Both the position numbers and the translations under genes were made by a program. Under the pieces are notes generated by a model. That model was given only the letters and a program-made list of their open reading frames with translations. It was not told the origin of the DNA and ran no database searches. A DNA stretch of 20,561 bases from an uncultured Bacteroidales bacterium (GTDB lineage Bacteria > Bacteroidota > Bacteroidia > Bacteroidales > UBA932): assembly GCA_934667175.1 (NCBI GenBank), contig CAKULN010000045.1, positions 1-20,561 on the forward strand, in the 5' to 3' direction. This document shows, one piece after another, positions 1 through 8,982 of the stretch. Position 1 is the first letter of the stretch. Each line of letters starts with the position of its first letter.

Positions 1-1771
1 CCCATGTCGCAGCGTAATTGTTGCCGATGACCACATAGCCATGCGAACTGTCCCATGTCGGGAGCCACATGCCATAGGTAGGCATGTAGTCGGTGTGCTG
101 GATGCCGGCCGAACCACGCAGCTTGCCATAGTTGAACAAGCCTTCGTTGTCGTCAGCGTAAATCCAGCCGAGCGACAACACAGGGGAGAACGCCCACTTG
201 GAAGGGTATGTACGGCTTGAGCCGTTGCCGGCAAGCACAAGATCGACAATATAACGATCCCTAAAATCGTAATGGAACGCTCCCATGACATTCTGACGGT
301 AGAAAGTGTTTCCACGACCGTCAGTGCTCACACCGCTGTTGTCGTAAACAAGGCTGGCATTGAAGTGGTCGTCACCGAAGAACGAGTGCTTGTAGTTGAC
401 TCCTATGCTGGCCTTGGCCTTCCACCATTGGCCAGCGTTCCAATTACCGAATGTAAGGTCCGTCTCCTTGCTGCCGAATATATTCAAAGACACATTGTCC
501 TTGTCTCCGACGGTACCGTTGTAACGTTCGTAACCATATTGATGCGCCTTGTGGGAATTTTCAGCGTAAATCGACGAATTGGCATAACCGGCGCTGACAA
601 ACAGACTTAGGCCTTCTGTCAGGAAATCGAGTTTCTGCGACAGTTTGGCATCCACCCACAGCTGACGCTGATGGGTTTTGTAGAACCCGGACTCTTGAAT
701 CTTGGCGACAGGGTTGGCGTCTCCGTAGGCCTCATTGCCACCCCAGACTCCAGTCGAGGTCATGAAAGGGAAAGCGCTTGCCGGAATATTGTAGACGGCT
801 GCTGTGGCATCATCCGCACCTATGTCGGAAGGACGCTTGGTCTCCTGAAAAATTCCGAAGAGATTCACCGACATGAAGGTTGTATTTGTAAGGTTAAAAT
901 CGAGGTTGGTACGGATGTTGGCCTTCGACTGTCGCAGCTGCGCGTTGTAGTCCGGCTGCTTGGTGTCCTTGAACGCTCCGCGGGCATCGGTATAATCGAT
1001 GTTGGTATAGTATTTTACCTTGTCCGTGCCGCCATAGACAGAGACATACGCATGGTCTTCGTCCGCGCTGTTCTTGAAAACGCGATCGCGCCAGTCCACA
1101 TTCGGATAGAAGAACGGGTCAGAACCGTCTTTGAACAGGTTGAGTTCCTGCTCGGTGTACGCGGCGGAGAGTCCATCCTTAATGCGGGCATGGTTGAGGG
1201 ATTCGGCATAGACATAGCCGTCCACCATGTCAGCGAATTCAGGGTTGAACTGGAACTTATGACTGTAGTTCACCTTGACGTGTGTCTTACCCTCGACACC
1301 ACGCTTTGTCTTCACCAATATGGCGCCATTGATGCCCTCATAGCCCAGAAGCGCTGTGGCGGCGGCATCCTTGAGGACGGTGACACTCTCCACTTCCTCG
1401 ACGCTGAGACGATCTATCGGACGCTCGTAGCCATCGACGAGGATGAGGATGCCTTTGTCGTTGAGTGTGTGATAGCCACGAATATTAAATGAGGCCCCTT
1501 TATTCTCATCGCCCGCGAAGCCACCTTGCGACAAAGCTGTAAGGCCCGGCAGACGTCCATAGAGAGCCTGGGCAAGATTGGTGGCGGAAGTCTGCCGCAA
1601 TTCTTCTCCTGAGATTGTGGTCGCGGAGGCGGTGCTCAGAAACTTGCTTGTTTCGACACCGTAGCCCAAATCATAGGCAACATCCGCTTTATTGTCGTTG
1701 AGTTTAACCTGCGCATTAGCTGAGACGGAGGCAACAGCTGCCGCAAGCATCAACATTCTGTGTATATTCAT
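1..1771 (-). CDS. SusC-like TonB-dependent outer-membrane receptor, short N-terminal form (partial, 3' end outside window)
   Basis: I translated this frame by hand from the ATG at 1771; it stays open for 590 codons to the left edge, so the beta-barrel C-terminus is missing. It begins with a signal peptide (MNIHRMLMLAAAVASVSANA, then Q). A plug domain follows directly: YGRLPGLTA, FNIRGY, LVDGYERP, VTVLKDAAATALLGYEGINGAILVKTKRG. These are SusC/RagA plug signatures. Barrel strands rich in aromatic residues come after. Unlike the SusC at 3788-6919, it has no CarboxypepD_reg-like domain between the signal and the plug; only about 25 residues separate them, including DLGYG, which resembles the usual TonB-box region. 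It lies 34 bases downstream of susD on the same strand, so it is probably cotranscribed and may be the first half of a second SusC/SusD pair continuing outside the window. Role inferred: TonB-driven import of glycan oligosaccharides across the outer membrane. The family is certain; the substrate is not visible. Confidence 0.93.
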   Translation of the reverse strand, partial: MNIHRMLMLAAAVASVSANAQVKLNDNKADVAYDLGYGVETSKFLSTASATTISGEELRQTSATNLAQALYGRLPGLTALSQGGFAGDENKGASFNIRGYHTLNDKGILILVDGYERPIDRLSVEEVESVTVLKDAAATALLGYEGINGAILVKTKRGVEGKTHVKVNYSHKFQFNPEFADMVDGYVYAESLNHARIKDGLSAAYTEQELNLFKDGSDPFFYPNVDWRDRVFKNSADEDHAYVSVYGGTDKVKYYTNIDYTDARGAFKDTKQPDYNAQLRQSKANIRTNLDFNLTNTTFMSVNLFGIFQETKRPSDIGADDATAAVYNIPASAFPFMTSTGVWGGNEAYGDANPVAKIQESGFYKTHQRQLWVDAKLSQKLDFLTEGLSLFVSAGYANSSIYAENSHKAHQYGYERYNGTVGDKDNVSLNIFGSKETDLTFGNWNAGQWWKAKASIGVNYKHSFFGDDHFNASLVYDNSGVSTDGRGNTFYRQNVMGAFHYDFRDRYIVDLVLAGNGSSRTYPSKWAFSPVLSLGWIYADDNEGLFNYGKLRGSAGIQHTDYMPTYGMWLPTWDSSHGYVVIGNNYAATW

Positions 1772-1805
1772 ATCTTAAAAGTCTTATTGATATTTAACTT
1801 CTTGA

Positions 1806-3776
1806 TCACCAACCAGGGTTCTGGTTCAAGCCATAGCCTTTGTTGATCTCGTCGCGTGAGATAGGCGTGAGATACCATTTGTCGCTCCACTTGCTCTTCT
1901 GGCTGTCAGTGTCCCACCAGACGCGGATATTGTTGGTGCATGGTACCTTCTCATAGATACAATTCGGCCAAGGCTCACCCGGATTCAAGCTCGTGTTGCC
2001 GTTGTAGTCAGCCGGGTCCATCTTCTTTCCTTCGGCATCCTTGCGCCACATACGCAACTGATGCACCTGTTTCTTGAATATGTCGGATCTCTTGTAGCGG
2101 ACGAGGTCATACCAACGGGAGTCCTCATAACCGAACTCGCAGGCGCGCTCCTTAAGGAGCTGCTCTATGAAATTGTCCTTGTTGGAGGTCAGGTTGAGCT
2201 CAGGATTCATGACTTCCACCTTTCCAAGACCTACGCGCGCACGCACCTTGTTCATCTCATCGCAGGCCTTCTGCAAATCACCTGTCTGTGCGAGAGCCTC
2301 TGCATAGCAAAGATGGATGTCCGCCATACGCAGATAAGCGAAGTTGGTCGGATAATATGCCGCATAGCCGTTGTCACGGAGATATTTGAACAGTTTCATG
2401 CGGGTTGACCAAGGGTTGTCGGTGACAGCCGGATTGAAGGTCTGATCGACATTGCCGCCTTGCCACATTTCGGTGCTGGAGAGCCCTTGATACTGCTCCA
2501 CAAGATTGTTGCGGTTCACCACCATTGTCTCGTAAAGACGCGGGTCACGGCTGACAAAGATGTCCACATTGTCAGGGTTATCAGTGTTAAACACATTGTC
2601 GTAAGGGAAGTTACGACCGTCGGCCATACCAAACATCTCCATGTATTCAAGGGTGAAGAGCGCCATTCCGAACTCATCCATTCCCTCCACATTCCAGTCA
2701 CCATTCCAGGCGTTTGTGCCAAGGCCGGCATGGACTTCGATAACCTTCTCAGAGTTGCCACGGAACCAATAGGCCGCGCGGAAGGCGTTGCAATAGTCCT
2801 GCTCACCGGTACCAGTTGGCTGCACAAGGGCGAAATAGTTGCCGTTGGCGCTATTGGCCTTGAAGAAATCCTCACAGGCACTCAGAGCTTTCTGCCAAAG
2901 CTCAGGTTTGTAACCGCCGGTCCACACCTGATTGATGTCCTGGTTCTCCTCATTGCGGGTGAACTCAAGATAAGGTTTCTCATTGTTGAACAGAGGCGAA
3001 GCCACGAAGTTCCACAGTTTCACACGCAAGCCGTAGGCTGAGCCTTTGGTCAGACGTCCGGAGTTAGTGGCCTGATCCTGCACGTAGAAAGGAAGACCCG
3101 GCTCGTCGATGGCAGACTGGATAAGGCCATCTATGAACTCTGCTGTCTCGATGACGCTCATACGCTTGCCATCCACAACATCCGCGGCCTGGAATGAGTG
3201 GTCAACCTTCGGAAGGCCTCCGAAGTTACGGAAAGCGTCAAGGTAGCGCGATGCCATAATCACATACACCTCACCACGGAGCTGGCTCTTTTCCGCCTCG
3301 CTCAAATCAGGAACGCGGTCGATGTTCTCTATGAATATCCAACCCTCACGGATGGTACGCCAGATGCCCGCGCGGTTATTGCCGTCACCATTGGCGATGA
3401 AAGGGAACTTGGCGAAGCCACCATTATCCTGGTCAGTCTCCGTCAGGTCACCGCCATAGTACTTTCCGAGGTTGTGCCATCCGCAGTACGACTGGCAAAT
3501 GTCGGTAAGCGCATCCGGATGAGAATACCACACTGCGCCTGTGTAGGTGAAAGGGTTGTGCATGGCACCATACATGTGCCAGAGGAAACGCTTGGCGTTC
3601 TCACCTTTGACAAAGATGGTGTCCACGGTCACATCAACGCCCGGCTGCTTGTCGAGGAAGCCATTTCCGACACTGATCTGATCGACACAGGAGTTCATCG
3701 CCCCCATCCCTATCACGGTACCTGCCACACATAATATGGCAAAGGTCTTTATTTTGAGTTTCTCTATAATATTCAT
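1806..3776 (-). CDS. susD: SusD/RagB-family nutrient-binding outer-membrane lipoprotein
   Basis: A 656-residue protein, somewhat longer than many SusD proteins. It has an N-terminal hydrophobic segment ending in a lipobox-like AMNSC with Cys30 as the likely lipidated residue, so it should be anchored in the outer membrane facing outwards. Typical SusD traits are visible: an N-terminal FLDKQPGVDVT segment, MASRYLDAFRNFGGLPKV in the TPR-like helical part, YLRMADIHLCYAEALAQTG, a late LLKERACEFGYEDSRWYDLVRY segment and a C-terminal tail ending NQNPGW. The last two blocks are hallmark RagB/SusD C-terminal motifs. SusD proteins cap the SusC barrel and capture oligosaccharides. The gene starts 11 bases after the susC stop, as expected for a SusCD pair made from one transcript. 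The ATG at 3776 gives an intact signal peptide. Ligand specificity cannot be read from the sequence; the neighbouring aminosugar genes suggest a GlcNAc- or GlcN-containing glycan. Confidence 0.96.
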   Translation of the reverse strand: MNIIEKLKIKTFAILCVAGTVIGMGAMNSCVDQISVGNGFLDKQPGVDVTVDTIFVKGENAKRFLWHMYGAMHNPFTYTGAVWYSHPDALTDICQSYCGWHNLGKYYGGDLTETDQDNGGFAKFPFIANGDGNNRAGIWRTIREGWIFIENIDRVPDLSEAEKSQLRGEVYVIMASRYLDAFRNFGGLPKVDHSFQAADVVDGKRMSVIETAEFIDGLIQSAIDEPGLPFYVQDQATNSGRLTKGSAYGLRVKLWNFVASPLFNNEKPYLEFTRNEENQDINQVWTGGYKPELWQKALSACEDFFKANSANGNYFALVQPTGTGEQDYCNAFRAAYWFRGNSEKVIEVHAGLGTNAWNGDWNVEGMDEFGMALFTLEYMEMFGMADGRNFPYDNVFNTDNPDNVDIFVSRDPRLYETMVVNRNNLVEQYQGLSSTEMWQGGNVDQTFNPAVTDNPWSTRMKLFKYLRDNGYAAYYPTNFAYLRMADIHLCYAEALAQTGDLQKACDEMNKVRARVGLGKVEVMNPELNLTSNKDNFIEQLLKERACEFGYEDSRWYDLVRYKRSDIFKKQVHQLRMWRKDAEGKKMDPADYNGNTSLNPGEPWPNCIYEKVPCTNNIRVWWDTDSQKSKWSDKWYLTPISRDEINKGYGLNQNPGW

Positions 3777-3787
3777 TGTCTTGAATG

Positions 3788-6700
3788 TTAGAAATTAATG
3801 TTGATACCGAAATTATAGACACGGGTCATAGGATAACGCGTGCTTCCATAGCCGGCCTGAGCCTCAGGGTCGTTGGCCTTGAAACTTGTGAAAGTAAGAA
3901 GGTTGTAGCCGTTGGCGTAAACACGGAGGCTGTTGATCGGAACACCCGGGATACGGAACGTGTAACCGATCTCAAGGTTCTTCAGACGGATGTATGACGC
4001 ATCGACCATCCATGGAGCCGAAAGGGCGCCGTTATGCTCGCGGGCCGATTTCTCAAGGGAGATACGTGGCAGGATGGCGTCTTTGTTGTCCTCTGTCCAG
4101 GAATTGTCATAGACCCACTTGTTGAGCATTGACTGGTTTCCTGTGCCGAAGGCCGGAGTGTAGAAAGAACTGAGCTGGCGGTTGACATTGGTCGCGCCTA
4201 CCCAAGTCATCGAGAAGTCGAGACCCTTCCAATTGAGTGTCGCGTTTACGCTGCCGGTATATTCAGGGATGTCGCTGTAGCCGATGGCATGAACATCATT
4301 GGCGTCCACCTTGCCGTCACCGGTGAGGTCCACGAATATGCTGTCGCCGGGACGCAGTGTGATCTGCTGGTCCGGCATGTCAACACCGTAGGTCTCCTTG
4401 TAGCGCTGTTCGGTTTCTCCAGGGACATAGAATTCAAAGAAATCGTAGCCGAAAGGCTGACCTACAGGATGTCCTTTTTGGTACATGTGCGGGAATTCCT
4501 TCTTCACCTCTGCCATCTCCACAACCTTGTTGCGCGCGAAAGCGAAGGTAGGAGATATTGAATATCTCACATTGCCAATGTGGTCGTTCCAGCTCATGGT
4601 AATCTCATAGCCGTGATTCTTGACACGTCCGAAATTGATGGAGTTTGGCTTGAGTGCGGAGATACCGGCGATGGTTGTCTCGTTAGATACAAGAATGTTC
4701 TTGCGGTCTTCCCAGAAGAAATCAACACCCAGGCTCAAGCGGTCTCCAAAGAAGTGTACGTCAGCGCCATAGTTCTGTTTCGTGGCAGTCTCCCATGTGA
4801 CGTCCGGGTTACCGTTGGTGGATTCACGGGCTCCGGGCATGAACGCACCGTTGTTGGTACCGAAGTTACCTGTACGGTCGTTGGTCCACCATGCGCCACC
4901 GTTGTTGGTGTAGAACTGCCACGTGCCTGGCAGATAGAGGAAACGTCCGATTCCCTGGTCATTACCTACCATACCGACAGAACCACGGAGTTTCAAATAG
5001 GAAACAACATTACGGAGAGGTTCCCAGAATTTCTCGGAAGAGATTATCCAGCCGAGGGAAGCGGAAGGGAAAAATCCGAATCGCTTGCCTTTGGCGAAGT
5101 TCTCAGAGCCGTTGTAGCCTAAGTTGAAATCCGCCATGTACTTGGTCTGGTAATCATAGGTGACACGGCCAACCAGACCCACATAACCGCGTGGGATGGA
5201 ATTATAGACCCCGCCAGGATAGTAGTTCTTGGATTCATTATAAAGGACAAGAGCACTGACATTGTGGTCTCCGAACCTGCGGGCATAGTTGAGGCTCGCC
5301 TCGGCATACCAGTTTCGGCCTCCCCATTTTGACTCCTCATAGCCAAGAGGCCAGGAGTCTCCCTGACGGACGTAAACAATCTTTGGAGAGCCGTCCGCCT
5401 CGTATTCACCTTTGGCGATGGTGGCCTTGTAGCTGATGCCATCACCGGTGGTACGCGCTTTCTGCTGCGTGTAGTCAGAGTTGTAGGAACCTTTGATACG
5501 GAAATCAAGGTTCTTGGTTATAAAATCAAGATTGAGTTTGTACTGAAGGTCCAGATTCACTACGCTCTGACGCTGGATGGTGTAACCATGCTGGTAAATA
5601 AGGCCAAGGCCATCAGAGCCAACGCTTCCGACAAGATCAGGATCAGAGACAATGCGGCGTCCCTCACTGTCAAGACCGTAGCCGGACATCGGCGTACCGT
5701 TGTTGAGAAGGCCCTCGACACCAAAGACACCTGACTGGCCGTTATATTCACCATTTCCGATGGAGTTGCGTTTGCCTATGCGCCCTCCGATGCCGATAGA
5801 AAGCGAACTCCGCTCCGACAAGTCCACATCAAGGTTCGCGCGGAAGTTATAACGATTGTATTTGAAGTTCGCCTCATCGCCTTGATCGAAAGTCTTGAAA
5901 AGACCGTCCTGGTTGAGCACTCCGACGGAAACGAAATAGCGGGCTCTTTCAGTACCACCCGACACATTTATATTATACTGTTGCTGCCATGCCTGGTCAT
6001 TCATCAAGTACTTGAACCAATTGGTGCTTGGATAAACGGTCGGCATGTCCATATCTTTCCAGTGCTGTATGGCTTCCTTGGAGAATTTCCATCCGTCCTC
6101 GGCCACGCCTTCCACTTCCTGCGCATGATTGTAAGCCGTCGCATACTCGTAGGAGTTCGCAGGCTGGAGGAACCTTGAAATCTGCTGAAGACCGGCTGAA
6201 GTCGTCAGTGTGACGGTCGGTTTGCCGACCTGGCCACGGCGGGTCGTCACGAGAATGACACCGTTGGCACCGCGCACACCAAAGACAGCCGTTGCGGAGG
6301 CATCCTTCAGAATAGAGATGTCCTGAACCTCGTTAGGGTCAATCTGGCTGAATTCACGCTCGACGCCATCGACGAGAACAAGAGGCTCGGCACTGTTGAA
6401 CGAACCGACACCACGGATGCGGATGATAGGGTCATCCGCGCCAGGAACACCGGTATACTGAACAGACTGGAGACCAGGCAGTTTTCCGGCAAGGGTGTTG
6501 CCAAGAGACGCGGCAGGAGATTTGAGAAGTTCCTTGCCACCCACATTGGAGACAGATCCGGTCAGCGTGACTTTTCGCTGCTGGCCATAGCCGATGACCA
6601 CCACTTCGTCAAGCAGTTCATTATCCGACTCCATGACAACATTAAGAGAGGCGGATGTCGCCTTTACCTCTTTCGGCTTGAAGCCGAGATACGTAAACAC

Positions 6701-6919
6701 CAAGGTTGAGCCCTCGGGAACCCCTGACAAAACATAGTTGCCATCAATATCGGTCATCGTGCCGTTCGATTTTTCGTCTTTAATCTGTACGGCAACTCCG
6801 ATCAACGGCTCGTTCTGCTTGTCAGTAACACAACCTCGCACCTCAAAATGATTCTGTGCGAAGGACACTCCCGATAGCAATAAAGCCAACAATAGGAGAT
6901 GTAATCTTAGTTTTAGCAT
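3788..6919 (-). CDS. susC: SusC/RagA-family TonB-dependent outer-membrane oligosaccharide transporter
   Basis: A 1043-residue full-length SusC. It has a signal peptide (residues 1-21, MLKLRLHLLLLALLLSGVSF then AQ), a CarboxypepD_reg-like domain at about 27-98 (GCVTDKQNEPLIGVAV, SNGTMTDIDGNYVLSGV), and a TonB-box-like stretch DEVVVIGYG at about 104-112. The plug domain carries LAGKLPGLQ, IRIRGVGSF, LVDGVERE and ISILKDASATAVFGVRGANG. A large beta barrel follows and ends in the aromatic strand YNFGININF. Near the C-terminus it has the Ca-binding-like segment DLTGDGKVDANDVHAIGYSD common in SusC proteins. It imports oligosaccharides into the periplasm with TonB energy. It starts 252 bases downstream of the GH18 stop, across the nested inverted repeat, and is followed at 11 bases by susD. 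I saw no clear TAnnTTTG box directly upstream, so it is either read through from the GH18 gene or uses a divergent promoter. The substrate is inferred from context only. Confidence 0.97.
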   Translation of the reverse strand: MLKLRLHLLLLALLLSGVSFAQNHFEVRGCVTDKQNEPLIGVAVQIKDEKSNGTMTDIDGNYVLSGVPEGSTLVFTYLGFKPKEVKATSASLNVVMESDNELLDEVVVIGYGQQRKVTLTGSVSNVGGKELLKSPAASLGNTLAGKLPGLQSVQYTGVPGADDPIIRIRGVGSFNSAEPLVLVDGVEREFSQIDPNEVQDISILKDASATAVFGVRGANGVILVTTRRGQVGKPTVTLTTSAGLQQISRFLQPANSYEYATAYNHAQEVEGVAEDGWKFSKEAIQHWKDMDMPTVYPSTNWFKYLMNDQAWQQQYNINVSGGTERARYFVSVGVLNQDGLFKTFDQGDEANFKYNRYNFRANLDVDLSERSSLSIGIGGRIGKRNSIGNGEYNGQSGVFGVEGLLNNGTPMSGYGLDSEGRRIVSDPDLVGSVGSDGLGLIYQHGYTIQRQSVVNLDLQYKLNLDFITKNLDFRIKGSYNSDYTQQKARTTGDGISYKATIAKGEYEADGSPKIVYVRQGDSWPLGYEESKWGGRNWYAEASLNYARRFGDHNVSALVLYNESKNYYPGGVYNSIPRGYVGLVGRVTYDYQTKYMADFNLGYNGSENFAKGKRFGFFPSASLGWIISSEKFWEPLRNVVSYLKLRGSVGMVGNDQGIGRFLYLPGTWQFYTNNGGAWWTNDRTGNFGTNNGAFMPGARESTNGNPDVTWETATKQNYGADVHFFGDRLSLGVDFFWEDRKNILVSNETTIAGISALKPNSINFGRVKNHGYEITMSWNDHIGNVRYSISPTFAFARNKVVEMAEVKKEFPHMYQKGHPVGQPFGYDFFEFYVPGETEQRYKETYGVDMPDQQITLRPGDSIFVDLTGDGKVDANDVHAIGYSDIPEYTGSVNATLNWKGLDFSMTWVGATNVNRQLSSFYTPAFGTGNQSMLNKWVYDNSWTEDNKDAILPRISLEKSAREHNGALSAPWMVDASYIRLKNLEIGYTFRIPGVPINSLRVYANGYNLLTFTSFKANDPEAQAGYGSTRYPMTRVYNFGININF

Positions 6920-6967
6920 TTGTGCGATGTATTAAGATGGAATTTTTTGAATTATTTTGGTCATTTT

Positions 6968-7130
6968 AGAAGCTGTTTTGATTTGTTTGTTTGAAGGTTT
7001 GAGAGTGAAAAACTTCAGGTTCGACCGCTTCTTCCAAGGAAGATAGCGGTGCTATCTGACTGAAGAAGCGGGAAGAAAATGAAGATTTTTTCACCTCAAA
7101 GAACATTTCAAACAAATCAAAACAGCTTCT
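6968..7130. repeat. MITE-like nested inverted repeat / long hairpin in the PUL
   Basis: The outer arms 6968-6989 and 7109-7130 are perfect 22-base reverse complements (beginning AGAAGCTGTTTTGATTTG). Inside, GTTTGAGAGTGAAAAACTTC pairs imperfectly with the opposite side. CCGCTTCTTC at 7025-7034 is exactly complementary to 7062-7071, and the centre is a perfect hairpin GATAGC-GGT-GCTATC at 7042-7056. The whole segment can fold as one long stem. If the element is taken as 6969-7129, both flanks carry the triplet TTA (6966-6968 and 7130-7132), which fits a 3-base target duplication. It carries no plausible gene and no transposase. Reading: a non-autonomous miniature transposable element, possibly mobilised by an IS5-like transposase (inferred from the 3-base TNA-type duplication). 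It could also act as an RNA structure between the GH18 and susC messages. No T-tract follows on the minus strand, so it does not look like a simple terminator. Confidence 0.7.
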
Positions 7131-7170
7131 TAATGGTCTTGCAGGCCAGGATGTTGTCCAGACTTCCGAT

Positions 7171-8934
7171 CTATTTGTCAAACGGATCACCTTTGGGGTC
7201 CCGGCTTACGATCCAGCGGAATGCGTTCAGGAACAGCAACTGCTGAGTCGCGTCCTTGTAACTCTCGTCTCCATGGCCCATGTTGATGTAAACCATACGA
7301 TAGTTCTTGTTGGTCCAAACGACAGGGAAGTCGCCTCCGTAGACGATGTCCTTCACTCCCATCGGGTAATTCTTTGCGGAAAGTGTCAGCAGGACCTGGA
7401 CATCCTTATTGTCGCGCGGTTCCGAAGCCCACTGATAAAACTCTGAAGGCGGGGTCACATAAGTGTCCGGAAGGTTCTTGGTGACAGGATGCTCATGAGT
7501 GTCAATCTCAAGCAGGGCAGCCTGAGGAGGCCAGTTGTTGGCCTTGAACTCTCCGCAGCCAAGGAATTTGCCATACCAAGGCCAATGGGTGTTCCGGTCA
7601 TTGTAGGCTGAGGCATGGAAGCCGAGCCAGCCACCGCCGTTCTCCATATATTTCTCAAAGAGCGCGCGGGACTTAGGATCCGATGGAGAGGCGTTCAGAG
7701 CGATGATGACACTATATTCCTTCAGCTGATCATAAGTATAACCCTTCAGGGTGGTTGTGGTGTCAAGGACAAACCCGTCGCCATAGTTCAATCTGTGGAA
7801 AAACTCCATGGACTGCTTGTCGAACTGCACGTGGGCTATCTCAGCGTACGGATCCCAAAGCATCAACGCCTTGAACCGCTTGCTCTTGGCGTAGTTGGCA
7901 GGGCGGACGTCGTCCTTTGTGTTCCCGCCAGCGACCGCACCTTTCAGCCCCTCATACACAGCCCTGGCGAGGTCATGCGACGCATTGTCGGCATTGTACT
8001 CCCAGTACATCCCGCCACGGAGTCCGTTGGACACGATGTAACGGCATTTCTCGGAAATGGATCTTGTGTTCTCATAGCCGAAGAGCATATTTCCAAGCGA
8101 GTCCAGAATCATCGGGACCTTGGCGGTGTCGTCCCAGAACTCCCTGTCTGACGAAGCCTCTTTACGATACGGGACATAGCCTTTGACTCCTCTGCCATAG
8201 AACGGCATTCCCATGACTATCTTACTTGGAGGGACACCGGCGGCGATGTGCTTGCGCACAGCCTCGTCCGCCGTGCAGTGGCCGGCATATTCAGACCTGT
8301 AGAGAGCCGCATGGTGAGTGTTTTGGGTCCCCATGTCGTAAGACATGACGTTGATATAGTCCAGATAAGGGAGAACCGCTTTGAAATCAATGTAGTCGGC
8401 ATTGCAAACCGATGCGATGGTGAGTAGTTTCCTTTTTCCAAGAGAGGACCGGAGATCCCGCATCAGCAGAGTGAAATTGGCCTTGTCATCCAGAGACGAG
8501 GAGATCCCCGCGAGGTCACTTCCTGGATATTCCCAATCGATGTCGATGCCATCGAGACCGAACTCTTTCACAACCTTTGCGCAATCACGGGCGAAACTCT
8601 TTCTTTTCACAGGATCCGAAGCCATCTCGCTGAAACGCCCGCTCCCCCATCCTCCTACAGAAAGGAGAACCTTCAAGGATGGTTTGACCTTTTTAAGGCC
8701 GGCCACTTGGCTCAATCCGTCACCTTCCGGCAACATCACTCCGTCAAATGTCTCGTTGACCTGTCCGAAAGCATAGTTGATGTGAGTCACAAGATTCACG
8801 TCAGGGAGCTCGTTGCGGACACCCATAAGATAGGCTCCCACGATCATTCCTTTATCATTATCCGCACCTTTGCCCCAGGCGCAGCAGCACAGCAACATAA
8901 GTGTGCAGGCAATAGAATAGGCAATGTTCTTCAT
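7171..8934 (-). CDS. Secreted GH18 chitinase-type glycosidase fused to a C-terminal ThuA-like domain
   Basis: A 587-residue protein from the ATG at 8934. A TTG codon at 8961 would add nine charged residues before the signal peptide, so the ATG is preferred. The signal peptide is MKNIAYSIACTLMLLCCCAW. Residues of about 30-335 are a GH18 TIM barrel: HINYAFGQV, LLSVGGWGSGRF, the catalytic signature DGIDIDWEYPG with D128, D131, D133 and the proton donor E135, then YINVMSYDM and KIVMGMPFYGRG. All the DxxDxDxE residues are present, so it should be active on beta-1,4-GlcNAc linkages through substrate-assisted catalysis. From about residue 348 a ThuA-like domain (PF06283 type) follows: KALMLWDPYAEIAHVQF, ENGGGWLGFHASAYND, EHPVTKNL, PVVWTNKNYRMVYINMGHGD. 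The biochemical role of ThuA-like domains is poorly defined. The gene lies 48 bases downstream of the ROK kinase. It probably acts in the periplasm or at the surface. The substrate may be chitin, a partly deacetylated form, or another GlcNAc glycan. Confidence 0.92.
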   Translation of the reverse strand: MKNIAYSIACTLMLLCCCAWGKGADNDKGMIVGAYLMGVRNELPDVNLVTHINYAFGQVNETFDGVMLPEGDGLSQVAGLKKVKPSLKVLLSVGGWGSGRFSEMASDPVKRKSFARDCAKVVKEFGLDGIDIDWEYPGSDLAGISSSLDDKANFTLLMRDLRSSLGKRKLLTIASVCNADYIDFKAVLPYLDYINVMSYDMGTQNTHHAALYRSEYAGHCTADEAVRKHIAAGVPPSKIVMGMPFYGRGVKGYVPYRKEASSDREFWDDTAKVPMILDSLGNMLFGYENTRSISEKCRYIVSNGLRGGMYWEYNADNASHDLARAVYEGLKGAVAGGNTKDDVRPANYAKSKRFKALMLWDPYAEIAHVQFDKQSMEFFHRLNYGDGFVLDTTTTLKGYTYDQLKEYSVIIALNASPSDPKSRALFEKYMENGGGWLGFHASAYNDRNTHWPWYGKFLGCGEFKANNWPPQAALLEIDTHEHPVTKNLPDTYVTPPSEFYQWASEPRDNKDVQVLLTLSAKNYPMGVKDIVYGGDFPVVWTNKNYRMVYINMGHGDESYKDATQQLLFLNAFRWIVSRDPKGDPFDK

Positions 8935-8982
8935 AATATTGTTCTTTTCATGTTCGTTCAATCACAATCAGGTACGTCTTGC

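Noticed and set aside
671..1492. A 273-codon plus-strand open frame
   Set aside because: It is antisense to the second SusC-like receptor, whose plug motifs are clear; its own product shows no recognisable features.
6918..6967. A dedicated susC promoter
   Set aside because: No TAnnTTTG box is visible on the minus strand between the inverted repeat and the susC ATG, so I did not annotate one.
8935..8961. Upstream TTG start for the GH18-ThuA protein
   Set aside because: It would place nine charged residues ahead of a normal signal peptide; the ATG at 8934 gives a standard export signal.
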